Assembly (NCBI GenBank): GCA_963669295.1
Contig: OY769938.1
Span: forward strand, 5,642,001 to 5,706,000
Source: G963669295 sp963669295
GTDB lineage: Bacteria > Bacteroidota > Bacteroidia > Flavobacteriales_D > CALLUQ01
Direction of reading: 5' to 3'
DNA: 64,000 bases
The notes beneath the pieces were generated by a model, which was given only the letters and a program-made list of their open reading frames with translations, made no database searches and was not told the origin of the DNA. Position numbers and translations under genes: made by a program. Below, piece after piece: positions 33,723-42,445 of this stretch. Numbering within the stretch: position 1 is the stretch's first letter; each line of letters opens with the position of its first letter.

Positions 33723-34610
33723 ATGCTCAACTACCTGCTCTATTACGTCGTTATTCTTCCCATATCCATCCTCCCCCACCCGGTGTTGTATTTCCTTTCG
33801 GATTGTACCTATGGGTTGATGTTTTACCTGGTAGGATACCGAAAGAAGGTAGTATACAGCAACCTGCGCAACTCCTTTCCCGATAAATCAGAAAAAGAAA
33901 TTCATCAGCTTGCCAAAAAATTCTACCGCCACTTTTGCGACTTGATTGTGGAGAGCATTAAAATGTTTACCATTTCACAAAAACAAGTGAAAAAACGCAT
34001 GGTTACTGTCAACCCTGAGTTGCCCAATCGCTTTTACAATGAAGGGAAAAGCATTCTATTGGTAGGAGGGCATTACAACAGTTGGGAAATGTTTGCTGTA
34101 GCCGTTGATGATGACATTAAACACAAGAGCATTGCCATATACAAAGAACTCAAAAACAAATTTTGGGATCGTGTAATGAAAACCAGTCGTTCTAAGTATG
34201 GATTACTCATGATCGACACTAAAATTGTGAAAAAAACATTTGAAGAGAATCGCAATGAGCTCACAGCTACCATCTTTGCTACCGACCAATCGCCTTCCTC
34301 TTCAAAAAAAGCGCATTGGACCACCTTTTTAAACCAGGACACAGGAGTATTGTATGGCACCGAAAAATATGCGATAGAATACAATTATGTGGTACTGTAT
34401 GGCGAAATTAAAAAAGTGAAGCGTGGGTACTATACGGTAGAATATTTCGTTGTATGCGAAGACCCCTCCGCCACCTCCAAAGGCGAAATTACTGAAAAGC
34501 ATACCCGCATGTTGGAAAAAACCATCATCGAAGCCCCTCAATATTGGCTTTGGACACACCGGCGGTGGAAACGTAAAAAACCCGAAACACTCAACGATGA
34601 TGGACAATAG
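33723..34610 (+). CDS. Lysophospholipid/lipid A acyltransferase, LpxL/HtrB family
   Basis: 295 residues. An N-terminal membrane anchor (LLYYVVILPISILPHPVLYF) is followed by the family's catalytic H-x4-E motif in VGGHYNSWEMF. Further family patterns are YSNLRNSFPDKSEKEIHQLA near the start, TIFATDQSPSSSKKAHWTTF and the C-terminal APQYWLWTHRRWKRKKP. These enzymes transfer a secondary acyl chain to lipid A precursors at the inner membrane. The 3' end overlaps the rarA start by 11-14 bp, a sign of translational coupling. KdsA, another LPS-related enzyme, is 7 kb away on the same strand. Confidence 0.93.
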   Translation: MLNYLLYYVVILPISILPHPVLYFLSDCTYGLMFYLVGYRKKVVYSNLRNSFPDKSEKEIHQLAKKFYRHFCDLIVESIKMFTISQKQVKKRMVTVNPELPNRFYNEGKSILLVGGHYNSWEMFAVAVDDDIKHKSIAIYKELKNKFWDRVMKTSRSKYGLLMIDTKIVKKTFEENRNELTATIFATDQSPSSSKKAHWTTFLNQDTGVLYGTEKYAIEYNYVVLYGEIKKVKRGYYTVEYFVVCEDPSATSKGEITEKHTRMLEKTIIEAPQYWLWTHRRWKRKKPETLNDDGQ

Positions 34611-35880
34611 TATTCCTTTAGCCGAGCGCATGCGCCCACAAAACCTGAACGATTACATTGGGCAGGAACATTTAGTAGGCAAAGAAGCCATACTGCGCAG
34701 GGCCATTGAATCGGGCACTATTCCTTCCATGATCTTTTGGGGCCCTCCCGGAGTGGGAAAAACAACACTGGCACAAATCATCTCCAACCAACTCGACCGC
34801 CCTTTTTATACCCTAAGTGCTATCAGTTCTGGCGTAAAAGACATTCGCGAAGTCATTAACAAGGTAAAGAACCAGGGACTGTTTGGAGGAAACAATGCCA
34901 TCTTGTTCATTGATGAGATTCATCGGTTCAGCAAAGCACAGCAAGATTCGCTGTTAGGGGCCGTAGAAAAAGGCATCATCACTTTGATTGGTGCCACCAC
35001 CGAAAACCCTTCTTTTGAAGTCATTTCAGCCCTCTTATCGCGTTGCCAAACCTATGTGCTCAAGCATTTAGAAAAAGACCATTTGGTACAACTGCTGGAG
35101 CATGCCATGCAAAACGACGATCACTTACAGTCGAAAAACATAGTGATTGAAGAATACGAAGCATTGCTGCGTCTATCTGGTGGCGATGCGCGTAAGCTGC
35201 TCAATATTTTTGAATTGGTAGTGCATGCGCTTGATGGTGATAAAATTGTAATTACCAACGAAGGAGTCATCCAAAACGTACAACAAAATGTTGCGCTATA
35301 CGATAAAACAGGCGAACAGCATTACGACATCATTTCGGCCTTCATTAAATCCATACGAGGCAGCGACCCCAATGCCGGAGTATACTGGCTGGCGCGAATG
35401 ATTGAAGGTGGTGAAGACCCCAAATTCATTGCCCGACGCTTACTCATTCTAGCGTCGGAAGACATTGGAAATGCCAACCCAACCGCGTTGGTTATTGCCA
35501 ACAATACCTTCCAGGCACTCAACGTTATCGGCTGGCCCGAGGGACGTATCATCTTATCGCAATGTGTGGTATACCTTGCTTGTTCGCCCAAAAGCAATGC
35601 CTCATACATGGCCATTAAAAAGGCACAATCAAGGGTGCGCGAAACAGGCGATCTATCGGTACCACTTCATATCCGCAATGCTCCTACTCAACTTATGAAG
35701 GAACTCGACTACGGAAAAGGATACCAGTATTCGCACGATGGAGCAGGCAACTTTTTAAACCAGGAATTCCTGCCCGAAGACATCAGTGGAGAAAAATTCT
35801 ACGAGCCCGGCCACAACAAACGTGAGGAAGAAATGAAAAACTTCTTGAAAAAACGTTGGAACGATAAGTACAACTACTAA
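34600..35880 (+). CDS. rarA: Replication-associated recombination protein A (AAA+ ATPase)
   Basis: 426 residues from the ATG at 34600; the adjacent ATG at 34597 is equally possible, while the longer frame to 34450 runs antiparallel to nothing useful and overlaps lpxL by 160 bp. Motifs: PLAERMRPQNLNDYIGQEHL, Walker A GPPGVGKTT, Walker B ILFIDEIHRFSKAQQD, sensor 1 GATTENPSFE, and the clamp-loader-like tetramerisation region ending in ISGEKFYEPGHNKREEEM. RarA (MgsA) acts at stalled replication forks with SSB and RecA-related functions. The gene overlaps the acyltransferase gene and its stop overlaps the convergent membrane gene by 3 bp. Confidence 0.95.
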   Translation: MDNSIPLAERMRPQNLNDYIGQEHLVGKEAILRRAIESGTIPSMIFWGPPGVGKTTLAQIISNQLDRPFYTLSAISSGVKDIREVINKVKNQGLFGGNNAILFIDEIHRFSKAQQDSLLGAVEKGIITLIGATTENPSFEVISALLSRCQTYVLKHLEKDHLVQLLEHAMQNDDHLQSKNIVIEEYEALLRLSGGDARKLLNIFELVVHALDGDKIVITNEGVIQNVQQNVALYDKTGEQHYDIISAFIKSIRGSDPNAGVYWLARMIEGGEDPKFIARRLLILASEDIGNANPTALVIANNTFQALNVIGWPEGRIILSQCVVYLACSPKSNASYMAIKKAQSRVRETGDLSVPLHIRNAPTQLMKELDYGKGYQYSHDGAGNFLNQEFLPEDISGEKFYEPGHNKREEEMKNFLKKRWNDKYNY

Positions 35881-36305
35881 TTGCCCTCTTCAAGAATCTT
35901 AGCATGACGAGCCGCCACTACGTAAATAAAGGCGACTAACGCACCTCCTATTCCTTGCTCAGCCATTTGCCAAACAAAATCTACTACAATGTGCTCCATG
36001 CCATTCGACTTGAATGAAACACCTAGTGTAAAAGCAATGAGGTAAATGAAGAACCCTAAAGCTCCCCCTACCAACAATCCTTTAAACGTTTTGCTTTCCT
36101 CTGCACCAATGTAGGCATACACAAACGTGAGTACAAAACCAATGACCAGGTACACCACACTCGCCAGGGCATAAAACAATCCCATGGAATACGAAATGCT
36201 TTCAAAATCATTGAGAATAAACCCATGCCATACAAACGACAGGGCGAACATTATCACAGAAGCGAGTATCCAGGAAATAAAAAAATGTTTGCTAAACACC
36301 TTCAT
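35877..36305 (-). CDS. Small four-TM membrane protein of unknown function
   Basis: 142 residues with four hydrophobic helices at about 7-27, 43-67, 78-98 and 115-133. The opening KHFFISWILASVIMFALSFV and the central VYLVIGFVLTFVYAYIGAEE are typical of small integral membrane proteins of unknown function in Bacteroidota. No catalytic motif is visible. It converges with rarA, sharing bases of the two stop codons (TAG on minus at 35877-35879, TAA on plus at 35878-35880). Confidence 0.85.
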   Translation of the reverse strand: MKVFSKHFFISWILASVIMFALSFVWHGFILNDFESISYSMGLFYALASVVYLVIGFVLTFVYAYIGAEESKTFKGLLVGGALGFFIYLIAFTLGVSFKSNGMEHIVVDFVWQMAEQGIGGALVAFIYVVAARHAKILEEGN

Positions 36306-36564
36306 ATTTCAATCATTCTTTTAGTTGACTTACCGGGGCAAATATAAATCATTCTGCAAAAATCAAAAAGAAGATTTACATCAGCTTTCTATACGCAGTG
36401 ACGAATAAAAGGTTTTGTTACACGAATAAAACTGTACTTCTAATCTTGCTTCCAAAAACACCATGAAGTGCACAAGTATATACTAATTGTCTAATTTTCA
36501 CGTTGTTCTTACATCCTCTTAACTACCTCCATCATGTTAACATCATACTTTACCATCTTACCCC

Positions 36565-36594
36565 TTGTATAATACATCAGGTGGTGTAAATTTG
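36565..36594 (+). promoter_or_regulatory. Promoter with -33 TTG and -7 TAAATTTG, very close to the CotH start
   Basis: TTG at 36565-36567, 19 bp of spacing, then TAAATTTG at 36587-36594: an ideal Bacteroidota promoter. The ATG of the CotH gene is at 36603, so transcription would start 0-4 bases before it and the mRNA would be leaderless or nearly so. The upstream gap 36306-36564 holds nothing else that I can support. Confidence 0.6.
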
Positions 36595-36602
36595 GTTCCT
36601 GT

Positions 36603-38636
36603 ATGAAACAACATCGCACATTACTTGCATTTGCCATACTGTTTATGTTGGGATGTTCTCCCCCCAATACTCCATTTACAGGTGAGTTGCTGTGTGATGC
36701 CGAGCAACTCACCTTCAACGGATCAAAATTCAAAAGCAGTAATGGGCACCTCTTAAAAGGAGGAAAAAACCAAAGTACCGAACAAGCTTTCTCCGGCAAG
36801 TATTCCATTCGCCTTTCGCCTGAAAATGCTTATGGTATGGGTTATACCATTGAGCAGCCTGAACCAGAAAGCTATTACGAGGTGAGCGTAAAACGCTATG
36901 GCAAAGAAGGATTTATTGTAGCTGATACGCCCGACAAACGATTTTATGTTACCAACGACCAAACCACCATCAACAGCCATCAAAATGGATGGGAAACTTT
37001 GAAGCTGGGCTTCCATGTACCCCCTAACATTGACAATACCCCTATTACCATTTATCTGTGGAACCCGGGCGAAGGGGTGGTTTATTTCGACGACCTGCAT
37101 ATTCAGCAACTGCCTTCTAAAACATATCCGGATTTTGCAATTGCTGGTTTACAATTGCTGGTTGAAGACGAACAGGTTGCTGTGCTTGAACAGGTAAGAA
37201 AAGGAGCCTTCGACAAAGGCTACCTCGATGTGAAAGAATGGGTGCCGGCCCAAATGATTTATCAACAAGACACGTTCCTCATCAAATTGCGCTTAAAAGG
37301 CGATAACACCGATCACCTCTATGGCAAAAAATGGTCGTTTCGCGTTAAAACCAAAGAACAATACTGGAAGGGGATGAAAGAGTTTTCGCTGCATACCCCA
37401 TCATCGAGAAGCTTTGTAGATGAGTGGGTGCTGCACGAGTTGTTTCGCAAAGAAGATATACTTACCACCCGTTATGGCTTTGTGCCAGTAAGCATCAATG
37501 GCAATAACATAGGGCTTTATGCTTTTGAAGAACATTTTGAAAAGGAGTTGCTTACCGCCAACAACAGGCCCAACGCCCCTATTGTAAAGATGGATGATAC
37601 CGATGTGTGGGCTGTATCCAATTACAACTTACAGGGACACGACATTCACCTCCCTACCATTGAAGCTGCCACCACTCCCCCATTCAACAAGAAAAAAGTA
37701 TTGAGCAATCCTGAGTTGCGCCAGCAATACTACAGCGCACAACAGTTGGTATGGAACTATAAATGGAGCACACACCGTGCCTCCGAAGTTTTTGAGGTGG
37801 AAGCGCTGGCCAGGTACTTTGCCCTCATCGACCTGAGCGGAGCCTACCACGCCTTAGGGTGTGGGAACCAACGATTTTATTTTAATGATGAACAACAAAA
37901 ACTAGAGCCTATAGGCTACGATGGCTACATTCAATCGGGCGTATACAACTTTACTAAAAGACCACTTTACGGCCACATCAAGTACCACCACCCCCATCGC
38001 GATATTTACCGCAACGATGCCTTATTTACCGACACGCTTTTTGTTGATCGATACCTGTTTTACCTGCATCAATATGCTTCAGAAAGCTACATCAATGATT
38101 TTATGAGTGCGTTAAAACCCAGCATTGCTCAATGGGAAAGCCTCATTCAACTTGAATTCGACTACTACCAGTACCAACACGAATTCATGCCTAATAGAGC
38201 TGCTAAGGTTCGTAATGCCTTAAAAGAAATGGAAACCCTGGTAGCCCAGGATTATTTTACAGCACTTCAACACCTCAGGGTAGATACTGCCTATACACGC
38301 AACTACCCCATGGCATTTGTTCCTTTTATGGTGAAAGCATACAACGACCATTATTCGGCCGACTCCACCACCCTGTCGGTTTGGAACTTCAACAGTGCCA
38401 ACATTATCGTTACACATACAGTAGCGCGTAACGGTAGAATGCATAAATTGGGTGAAAGCGTAATAATTCCTGCATACCAGGTTGGGCAACTTCCTCGATC
38501 TACTGAAATTAGATTACAAAACAGTTGTGAATTGGTAGGCCTTACTACAGCAAATGGGGAAGAAATAGAAGTAAAAGTAATGCCCTGGAAGTCGCCCATA
38601 CTAAGCGATGAAACTGGCAAAGCTGTCTTGCAATAA
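36603..38636 (+). CDS. CotH-kinase-family lipoprotein with N-terminal accessory domain
   Basis: 677 residues. Lipoprotein signal MKQHRTLLAFAILFMLGC (Cys18). Residues about 20-165 form a beta-sandwich, perhaps carbohydrate-binding (GKYSIRLSPENAYGMGY, IYLWNPGEGVVYFDDLHI). From about 215 a CotH-like kinase domain follows: IKLRLKGDNTDHLYGKKWSF, LHTPSSRSFVDEWVLHELF, VSINGNNIGLYAFEEHFEKE and LEPIGYDGYIQSGVYN. In the spore-coat protein CotH this fold is an atypical protein kinase; an Asp lies at the late GYDG position, but the usual D-x-D-x-x-x-G context is altered, so activity is uncertain. The last 100 residues are a further beta-rich domain. The mature protein is outside the inner membrane. A shorter paralog lies at 54267. 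Confidence 0.86.
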   Translation: MKQHRTLLAFAILFMLGCSPPNTPFTGELLCDAEQLTFNGSKFKSSNGHLLKGGKNQSTEQAFSGKYSIRLSPENAYGMGYTIEQPEPESYYEVSVKRYGKEGFIVADTPDKRFYVTNDQTTINSHQNGWETLKLGFHVPPNIDNTPITIYLWNPGEGVVYFDDLHIQQLPSKTYPDFAIAGLQLLVEDEQVAVLEQVRKGAFDKGYLDVKEWVPAQMIYQQDTFLIKLRLKGDNTDHLYGKKWSFRVKTKEQYWKGMKEFSLHTPSSRSFVDEWVLHELFRKEDILTTRYGFVPVSINGNNIGLYAFEEHFEKELLTANNRPNAPIVKMDDTDVWAVSNYNLQGHDIHLPTIEAATTPPFNKKKVLSNPELRQQYYSAQQLVWNYKWSTHRASEVFEVEALARYFALIDLSGAYHALGCGNQRFYFNDEQQKLEPIGYDGYIQSGVYNFTKRPLYGHIKYHHPHRDIYRNDALFTDTLFVDRYLFYLHQYASESYINDFMSALKPSIAQWESLIQLEFDYYQYQHEFMPNRAAKVRNALKEMETLVAQDYFTALQHLRVDTAYTRNYPMAFVPFMVKAYNDHYSADSTTLSVWNFNSANIIVTHTVARNGRMHKLGESVIIPAYQVGQLPRSTEIRLQNSCELVGLTTANGEEIEVKVMPWKSPILSDETGKAVLQ

Positions 38637-38685
38637 TAACTTGCAGCAAAGCTTTGGCTTTAATTTGTTAATTTTAACGCTACAC

Positions 38686-40323
38686 ATGAATCTAAACCGT
38701 AAGAAAATGGCCCGTATGAAAACGATTGGCATAATGGTGTTGGCAACTCTAACCCTGTTGGCCTGTCGTAAAAATGTTGAAAAACCTTCGTGGGATGTAG
38801 GGCTGGTAGCTCCTGTAGTATACTCCTCCATGGGGCTGGATGACATCATTGCAGATTCTTTGTTGCAAGTAAACCCTGACAGTTCTTTAACATTGGTATA
38901 CGACAACAACATTTACACCTTTTCACTCGATACGCTAACAGAGATCCCTGATACCACATTAGAGAATTATTATTCCCTCAACTTCGGCACCATTATTCCT
39001 GCCGGCCAATTGTTGGTTCCAGGCCTTATCGAAGACACCAAGTACGACCTTAACGGAGCTGCACTTACTGAAGCCATCATAAAATCGGGAACTGTTACTT
39101 TCGAGCTACGCAGTACCATTCAAGAATGGACCATATACGACTACGCCATACCAAGTGCTACAGATGCACAAGGCGATACCTTTAAAATACAAGTCATGGT
39201 GCCTCCGGGAACCACACAAAACCCCTCTGTAGTGGTTAACAATTACGACATGGCCGGGTACCATTTCGACCTCAGAGGGTCGACCCAAAATGACTTCAAC
39301 ACACTGCAAACCCAATTAACGGTACGCACCGACCCCAATGGCAACGATGTGGCCATCACTTCAGCCGATAGTGTATCGGTAGTGAACAGCTTTATCGACA
39401 TCCTTCCCTATTTCGCCAAGGGTTATTTTGGCAATGAAAGCGATGTGGTGGTGGATCAAAGCAGTTTTTCGTTTGCCAACAACATTGTGGGCGGCTCCAT
39501 CGACATCGATCAACTGGACCTTACCCTTGAGCTTATCAACACCATTGGAGCCGAGGCATCGGTAAACATTCAAAACCTTGCTTCGGTCAATACCAGCAAT
39601 GCCAGTGCAGTTTCCTTATCGCACAACATCATTGGCAACGATCAATTCATTAACAGGGCTGTGAATTTGGGCAATGGCAATGTTACCCCTTCCATCTTTA
39701 CCGTACAATTGGATGAACTTAACTCCAATGCTGACGCATTTCTAGAAAACATTCCTGATGCATTAAGCTACGATATTGACTTACAAATCAACCCCTTTGG
39801 AAATACCGCTCAATACAACGATTTCATTTATTGCGATGGGTCGCTGGAAGCCAATCTTAACCTTGAATTGCCTTTGTGTTTAATTGCCAACGACCTTACC
39901 CTTGCCGATACCGTTTCTTTTGATGTAAACGATTATTTGGAAGAAGACGATAATGGTGAATTGCCCCACCCTATTAAGGATGGTACTTTTAAGATTTTTG
40001 CCGAAAACGGTTTTCCCATCGAAGCGGAACTGCAACTTTATATGTTGGATGGCAATGGAGTAATCATCGATTCTATTGTTACCGACAATACCATTCCTTC
40101 TGGAGTGGTTGATGGAAACCTTAGGGTGATCGAAAAAAGCAGTAGTATTGTGCTGATGCCCCTTTCGGAAGCACAGGTAAACATGCTTTACAACATTACC
40201 CAATTAAAGCTGGTGGTGAAATTCAATACTGCCTCATTGAGTCAGCACGTAAAACTATACGACCACTATACCATTGATTTAAAACTGGTAGGCGACTTTA
40301 ACTATACCGTAGAACTGAATTGA
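38686..40323 (+). CDS. Large lipoprotein of unknown function paired with a barrel-like gene
   Basis: 545 residues from the ATG at 38686; the frame is open from 38608 but the lipoprotein signal MKTIGIMVLATLTLLAC only begins at the third in-frame ATG (38716), so the true start may be any of 38686, 38707 or 38716. The mature part begins RKNVEKPSWDVGLVAPVVYS and is beta-rich, with Asn/Asp/Leu-rich strands throughout. No catalytic motif is seen. It overlaps no neighbour from 38686 but begins 49 bp after the CotH gene, and the next gene starts 10 bp after its stop, so it is probably co-transcribed with both. The lipoprotein may be a surface or periplasmic partner of the following barrel; this is inference. 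Confidence 0.83.
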   Translation: MNLNRKKMARMKTIGIMVLATLTLLACRKNVEKPSWDVGLVAPVVYSSMGLDDIIADSLLQVNPDSSLTLVYDNNIYTFSLDTLTEIPDTTLENYYSLNFGTIIPAGQLLVPGLIEDTKYDLNGAALTEAIIKSGTVTFELRSTIQEWTIYDYAIPSATDAQGDTFKIQVMVPPGTTQNPSVVVNNYDMAGYHFDLRGSTQNDFNTLQTQLTVRTDPNGNDVAITSADSVSVVNSFIDILPYFAKGYFGNESDVVVDQSSFSFANNIVGGSIDIDQLDLTLELINTIGAEASVNIQNLASVNTSNASAVSLSHNIIGNDQFINRAVNLGNGNVTPSIFTVQLDELNSNADAFLENIPDALSYDIDLQINPFGNTAQYNDFIYCDGSLEANLNLELPLCLIANDLTLADTVSFDVNDYLEEDDNGELPHPIKDGTFKIFAENGFPIEAELQLYMLDGNGVIIDSIVTDNTIPSGVVDGNLRVIEKSSSIVLMPLSEAQVNMLYNITQLKLVVKFNTASLSQHVKLYDHYTIDLKLVGDFNYTVELN

Positions 40324-40333
40324 TATTGTGAAG

Positions 40334-41665
40334 ATGGGAAAGAAAATAAAAAGCACCCTGGTGCTTCTATTTACGCCATTGGCGTTATTGGCGCAAGAAG
40401 ATTCTTCGGAAGTGTGGTTGCTCTCCGACACCATTTACCCCAATCCGATATTGCTGCAACAATATACCAGCGATAATGCTTACGTAACGGCCTTTGGAGA
40501 AGGAGCCATCAATTCTAACGGGCTCATTGCCGACTTTTATGTGCCTTTTAAGAAGGGGGGATTCATTGATGTGAACCTTAAAGATCGTGCTTACGATGCC
40601 TTAGGCGACAACAATCGATTGGGTGGAGACCTTGATTTTGGCCTTACCTGGCAAAACAGCATTGACTCGTTGTTTGGCAGTGCCGATTGGAGCTATTTTG
40701 TAACCATTGCCGACCGGCTGCACTTCGATGCCTCGTTTACCAACGACTTGTTTCGTGCCATCTTTTATGGCAATCGCGACTTTGCAGGAGAAACAGCTGA
40801 GTTGGCCGAATTCTCAATGAATGTATTGCGTTACCAACAATTTAAAGTGGGGCTTATAAAAGCGAAGAACAATTACCTGTTTGGTGGGGCTGTTTCATTC
40901 ATTAAAGGCGAAAACTACCTCAACATCGATGCCAGTCGTGCCGACTTTTTCACAGAAGAACAAGGCCTTTACCTCGACCTCGATTTAAACATGGAAATTA
41001 ATCGTTCTGATACCGCTGGAGAAAATGGATTGGGCGCATTTAATGGTTGGGGAGCTGCTATTGATCTTTATGTACATCGCACAAGCGATATAGGTTCGTT
41101 CATACTAGAGTTGAACGACATGGGAGCCATCCAATGGAACGACAAGGCGCAACAGTTTAAAACCGACTCTACCTACCACTGGGAAGGACTGGAGGTAAGT
41201 TCGCTACTCGATGCTGCTGACTCCGTTTACTTCAACAATAAAGTAGATAGTTTACGAGCCGCTTACGAATTCCAATACACCAACAAAAGCATTACCTCAT
41301 ACCTGCCTGGCTACATTCATCTGGGTTATGGCACCTCCTTACCAGGCGGCCATTACACTTTGCGTACAGGAGTTAAATACAGGGTAATGGCCAACTACTT
41401 CCCATACCTCTATGTAAATGGAAGTTGGAAAGCAGCGAAGGCTTTTGGTGTTTCGCTCAACCTCGCCTACGGAGGTTACGGCAACATTCAAATGGGACTG
41501 GGCGCACGCACAGTCATAAAACAACGGTTATTTTTAAACCTATATAGTAACAACCTCGAAGGTTTTATTGGCCCCTCCTCTTTTGGTGGGCAAAGCCTTG
41601 GAGCATCCATTACATTTCAAATCAATAATGATTCAAAACGTAAAAAATATTCAACACTCGAATAG
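40334..41665 (+). CDS. Outer-membrane barrel-like protein (DUF5723-like)
   Basis: 443 residues from the ATG at 40334 (a GTG at 40328 is also possible). Signal peptide MGKKIKSTLVLLFTPLALLA. The mature chain alternates aromatic and polar residues as in outer-membrane barrels: FYVPFKKGGFIDVNLKDRAY, LNIDASRADFFTEEQGLYLD, SFGGQSLGASITFQI at the end. The early pattern and length recall uncharacterised DUF5723 proteins, a call from memory and not certain. Its 3' end overlaps the chosen kdsA start by 38 bp, so the two may be translationally coupled. Confidence 0.8.
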   Translation: MGKKIKSTLVLLFTPLALLAQEDSSEVWLLSDTIYPNPILLQQYTSDNAYVTAFGEGAINSNGLIADFYVPFKKGGFIDVNLKDRAYDALGDNNRLGGDLDFGLTWQNSIDSLFGSADWSYFVTIADRLHFDASFTNDLFRAIFYGNRDFAGETAELAEFSMNVLRYQQFKVGLIKAKNNYLFGGAVSFIKGENYLNIDASRADFFTEEQGLYLDLDLNMEINRSDTAGENGLGAFNGWGAAIDLYVHRTSDIGSFILELNDMGAIQWNDKAQQFKTDSTYHWEGLEVSSLLDAADSVYFNNKVDSLRAAYEFQYTNKSITSYLPGYIHLGYGTSLPGGHYTLRTGVKYRVMANYFPYLYVNGSWKAAKAFGVSLNLAYGGYGNIQMGLGARTVIKQRLFLNLYSNNLEGFIGPSSFGGQSLGASITFQINNDSKRKKYSTLE

Positions 41666-42440
41666 CGGCAACTTCTTTTTAATTGCCGGCCCTTGTGTAG
41701 TAGAAGGCGAAGCCATTGTGCTGGAGATTGCTGAGAAAGTAAAAGCCATGACTGATGCTTTGGAAATTCCATACATCTTTAAAGCGTCGTACCGTAAGGC
41801 CAATCGATCGCGCCTCGATTCGTTTACTGGCATTGGCGACCAGGAGGCACTGAGCATCATTCAAAAAGTAAAAGATACATTAGGGCTCCCTACCCTTACC
41901 GACATCCATACTGCAGAAGAAGCAGCCATAGCAGCAGAAGTGGTAGATGTGCTTCAAATTCCTGCATTTTTATGCCGGCAAACCGATTTATTGGTAGCGG
42001 CAGCCAACACCGGAAAACATGTGAACATTAAGAAAGGGCAATTTTTATCGCCTGGTGCCATGAAGTTTGCGGTAGACAAGGTGCGCGATTCGGGTAACAA
42101 TAACGTATGGCTGACCGAAAGAGGTACCACCTTTGGTTACCAGGATTTGGTGGTAGACTACAGGGGCATTCCCGAAATGCAAGAAAATCAAGTGCCGGTG
42201 GTGCTCGACATCACGCACTCGCTACAACAACCCAATCAAAGCAGTGGGGTAACCGGAGGCAAACCCGAATTGATTGAAACCATTGCTAAAGCAGGCATTG
42301 CGGTAGGTGCCGACGGCATTTTCATTGAAACGCACCCCAACCCTGCAGCGGCAAAGTCGGATGGTGCCAACATGCTGCACCTGGATCATTTGCAACCTTT
42401 GCTTGAAAAACTCGTCAAAATAAGAAACAGCATATCGTAA
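41628..42440 (+). CDS. kdsA: 3-deoxy-8-phosphooctulonate (KDO-8-P) synthase
   Basis: 270 residues from the ATG at 41628, chosen because MIQNVKNIQH precedes the first catalytic strand as in known KdsA; the frame is open further upstream but that part reads as the shadow of the barrel gene. Motifs: FLIAGPCVVE, FKASYRKANRSRLDSFTG, LPTLTDIHTAEEA, VLQIPAFLCRQTDLL, NIKKGQFLSPG, TERGTTFGYQDLVVDYRGIP, VLDITHSLQQP and IFIETHPNP. It condenses arabinose-5-phosphate with phosphoenolpyruvate to KDO-8-P for LPS inner-core synthesis in the cytoplasm. It lies in an envelope-protein run, 5 bp before the next ORF. Confidence 0.96.
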   Translation: MIQNVKNIQHSNSGNFFLIAGPCVVEGEAIVLEIAEKVKAMTDALEIPYIFKASYRKANRSRLDSFTGIGDQEALSIIQKVKDTLGLPTLTDIHTAEEAAIAAEVVDVLQIPAFLCRQTDLLVAAANTGKHVNIKKGQFLSPGAMKFAVDKVRDSGNNNVWLTERGTTFGYQDLVVDYRGIPEMQENQVPVVLDITHSLQQPNQSSGVTGGKPELIETIAKAGIAVGADGIFIETHPNPAAAKSDGANMLHLDHLQPLLEKLVKIRNSIS

Positions 42441-42445
42441 ACACT

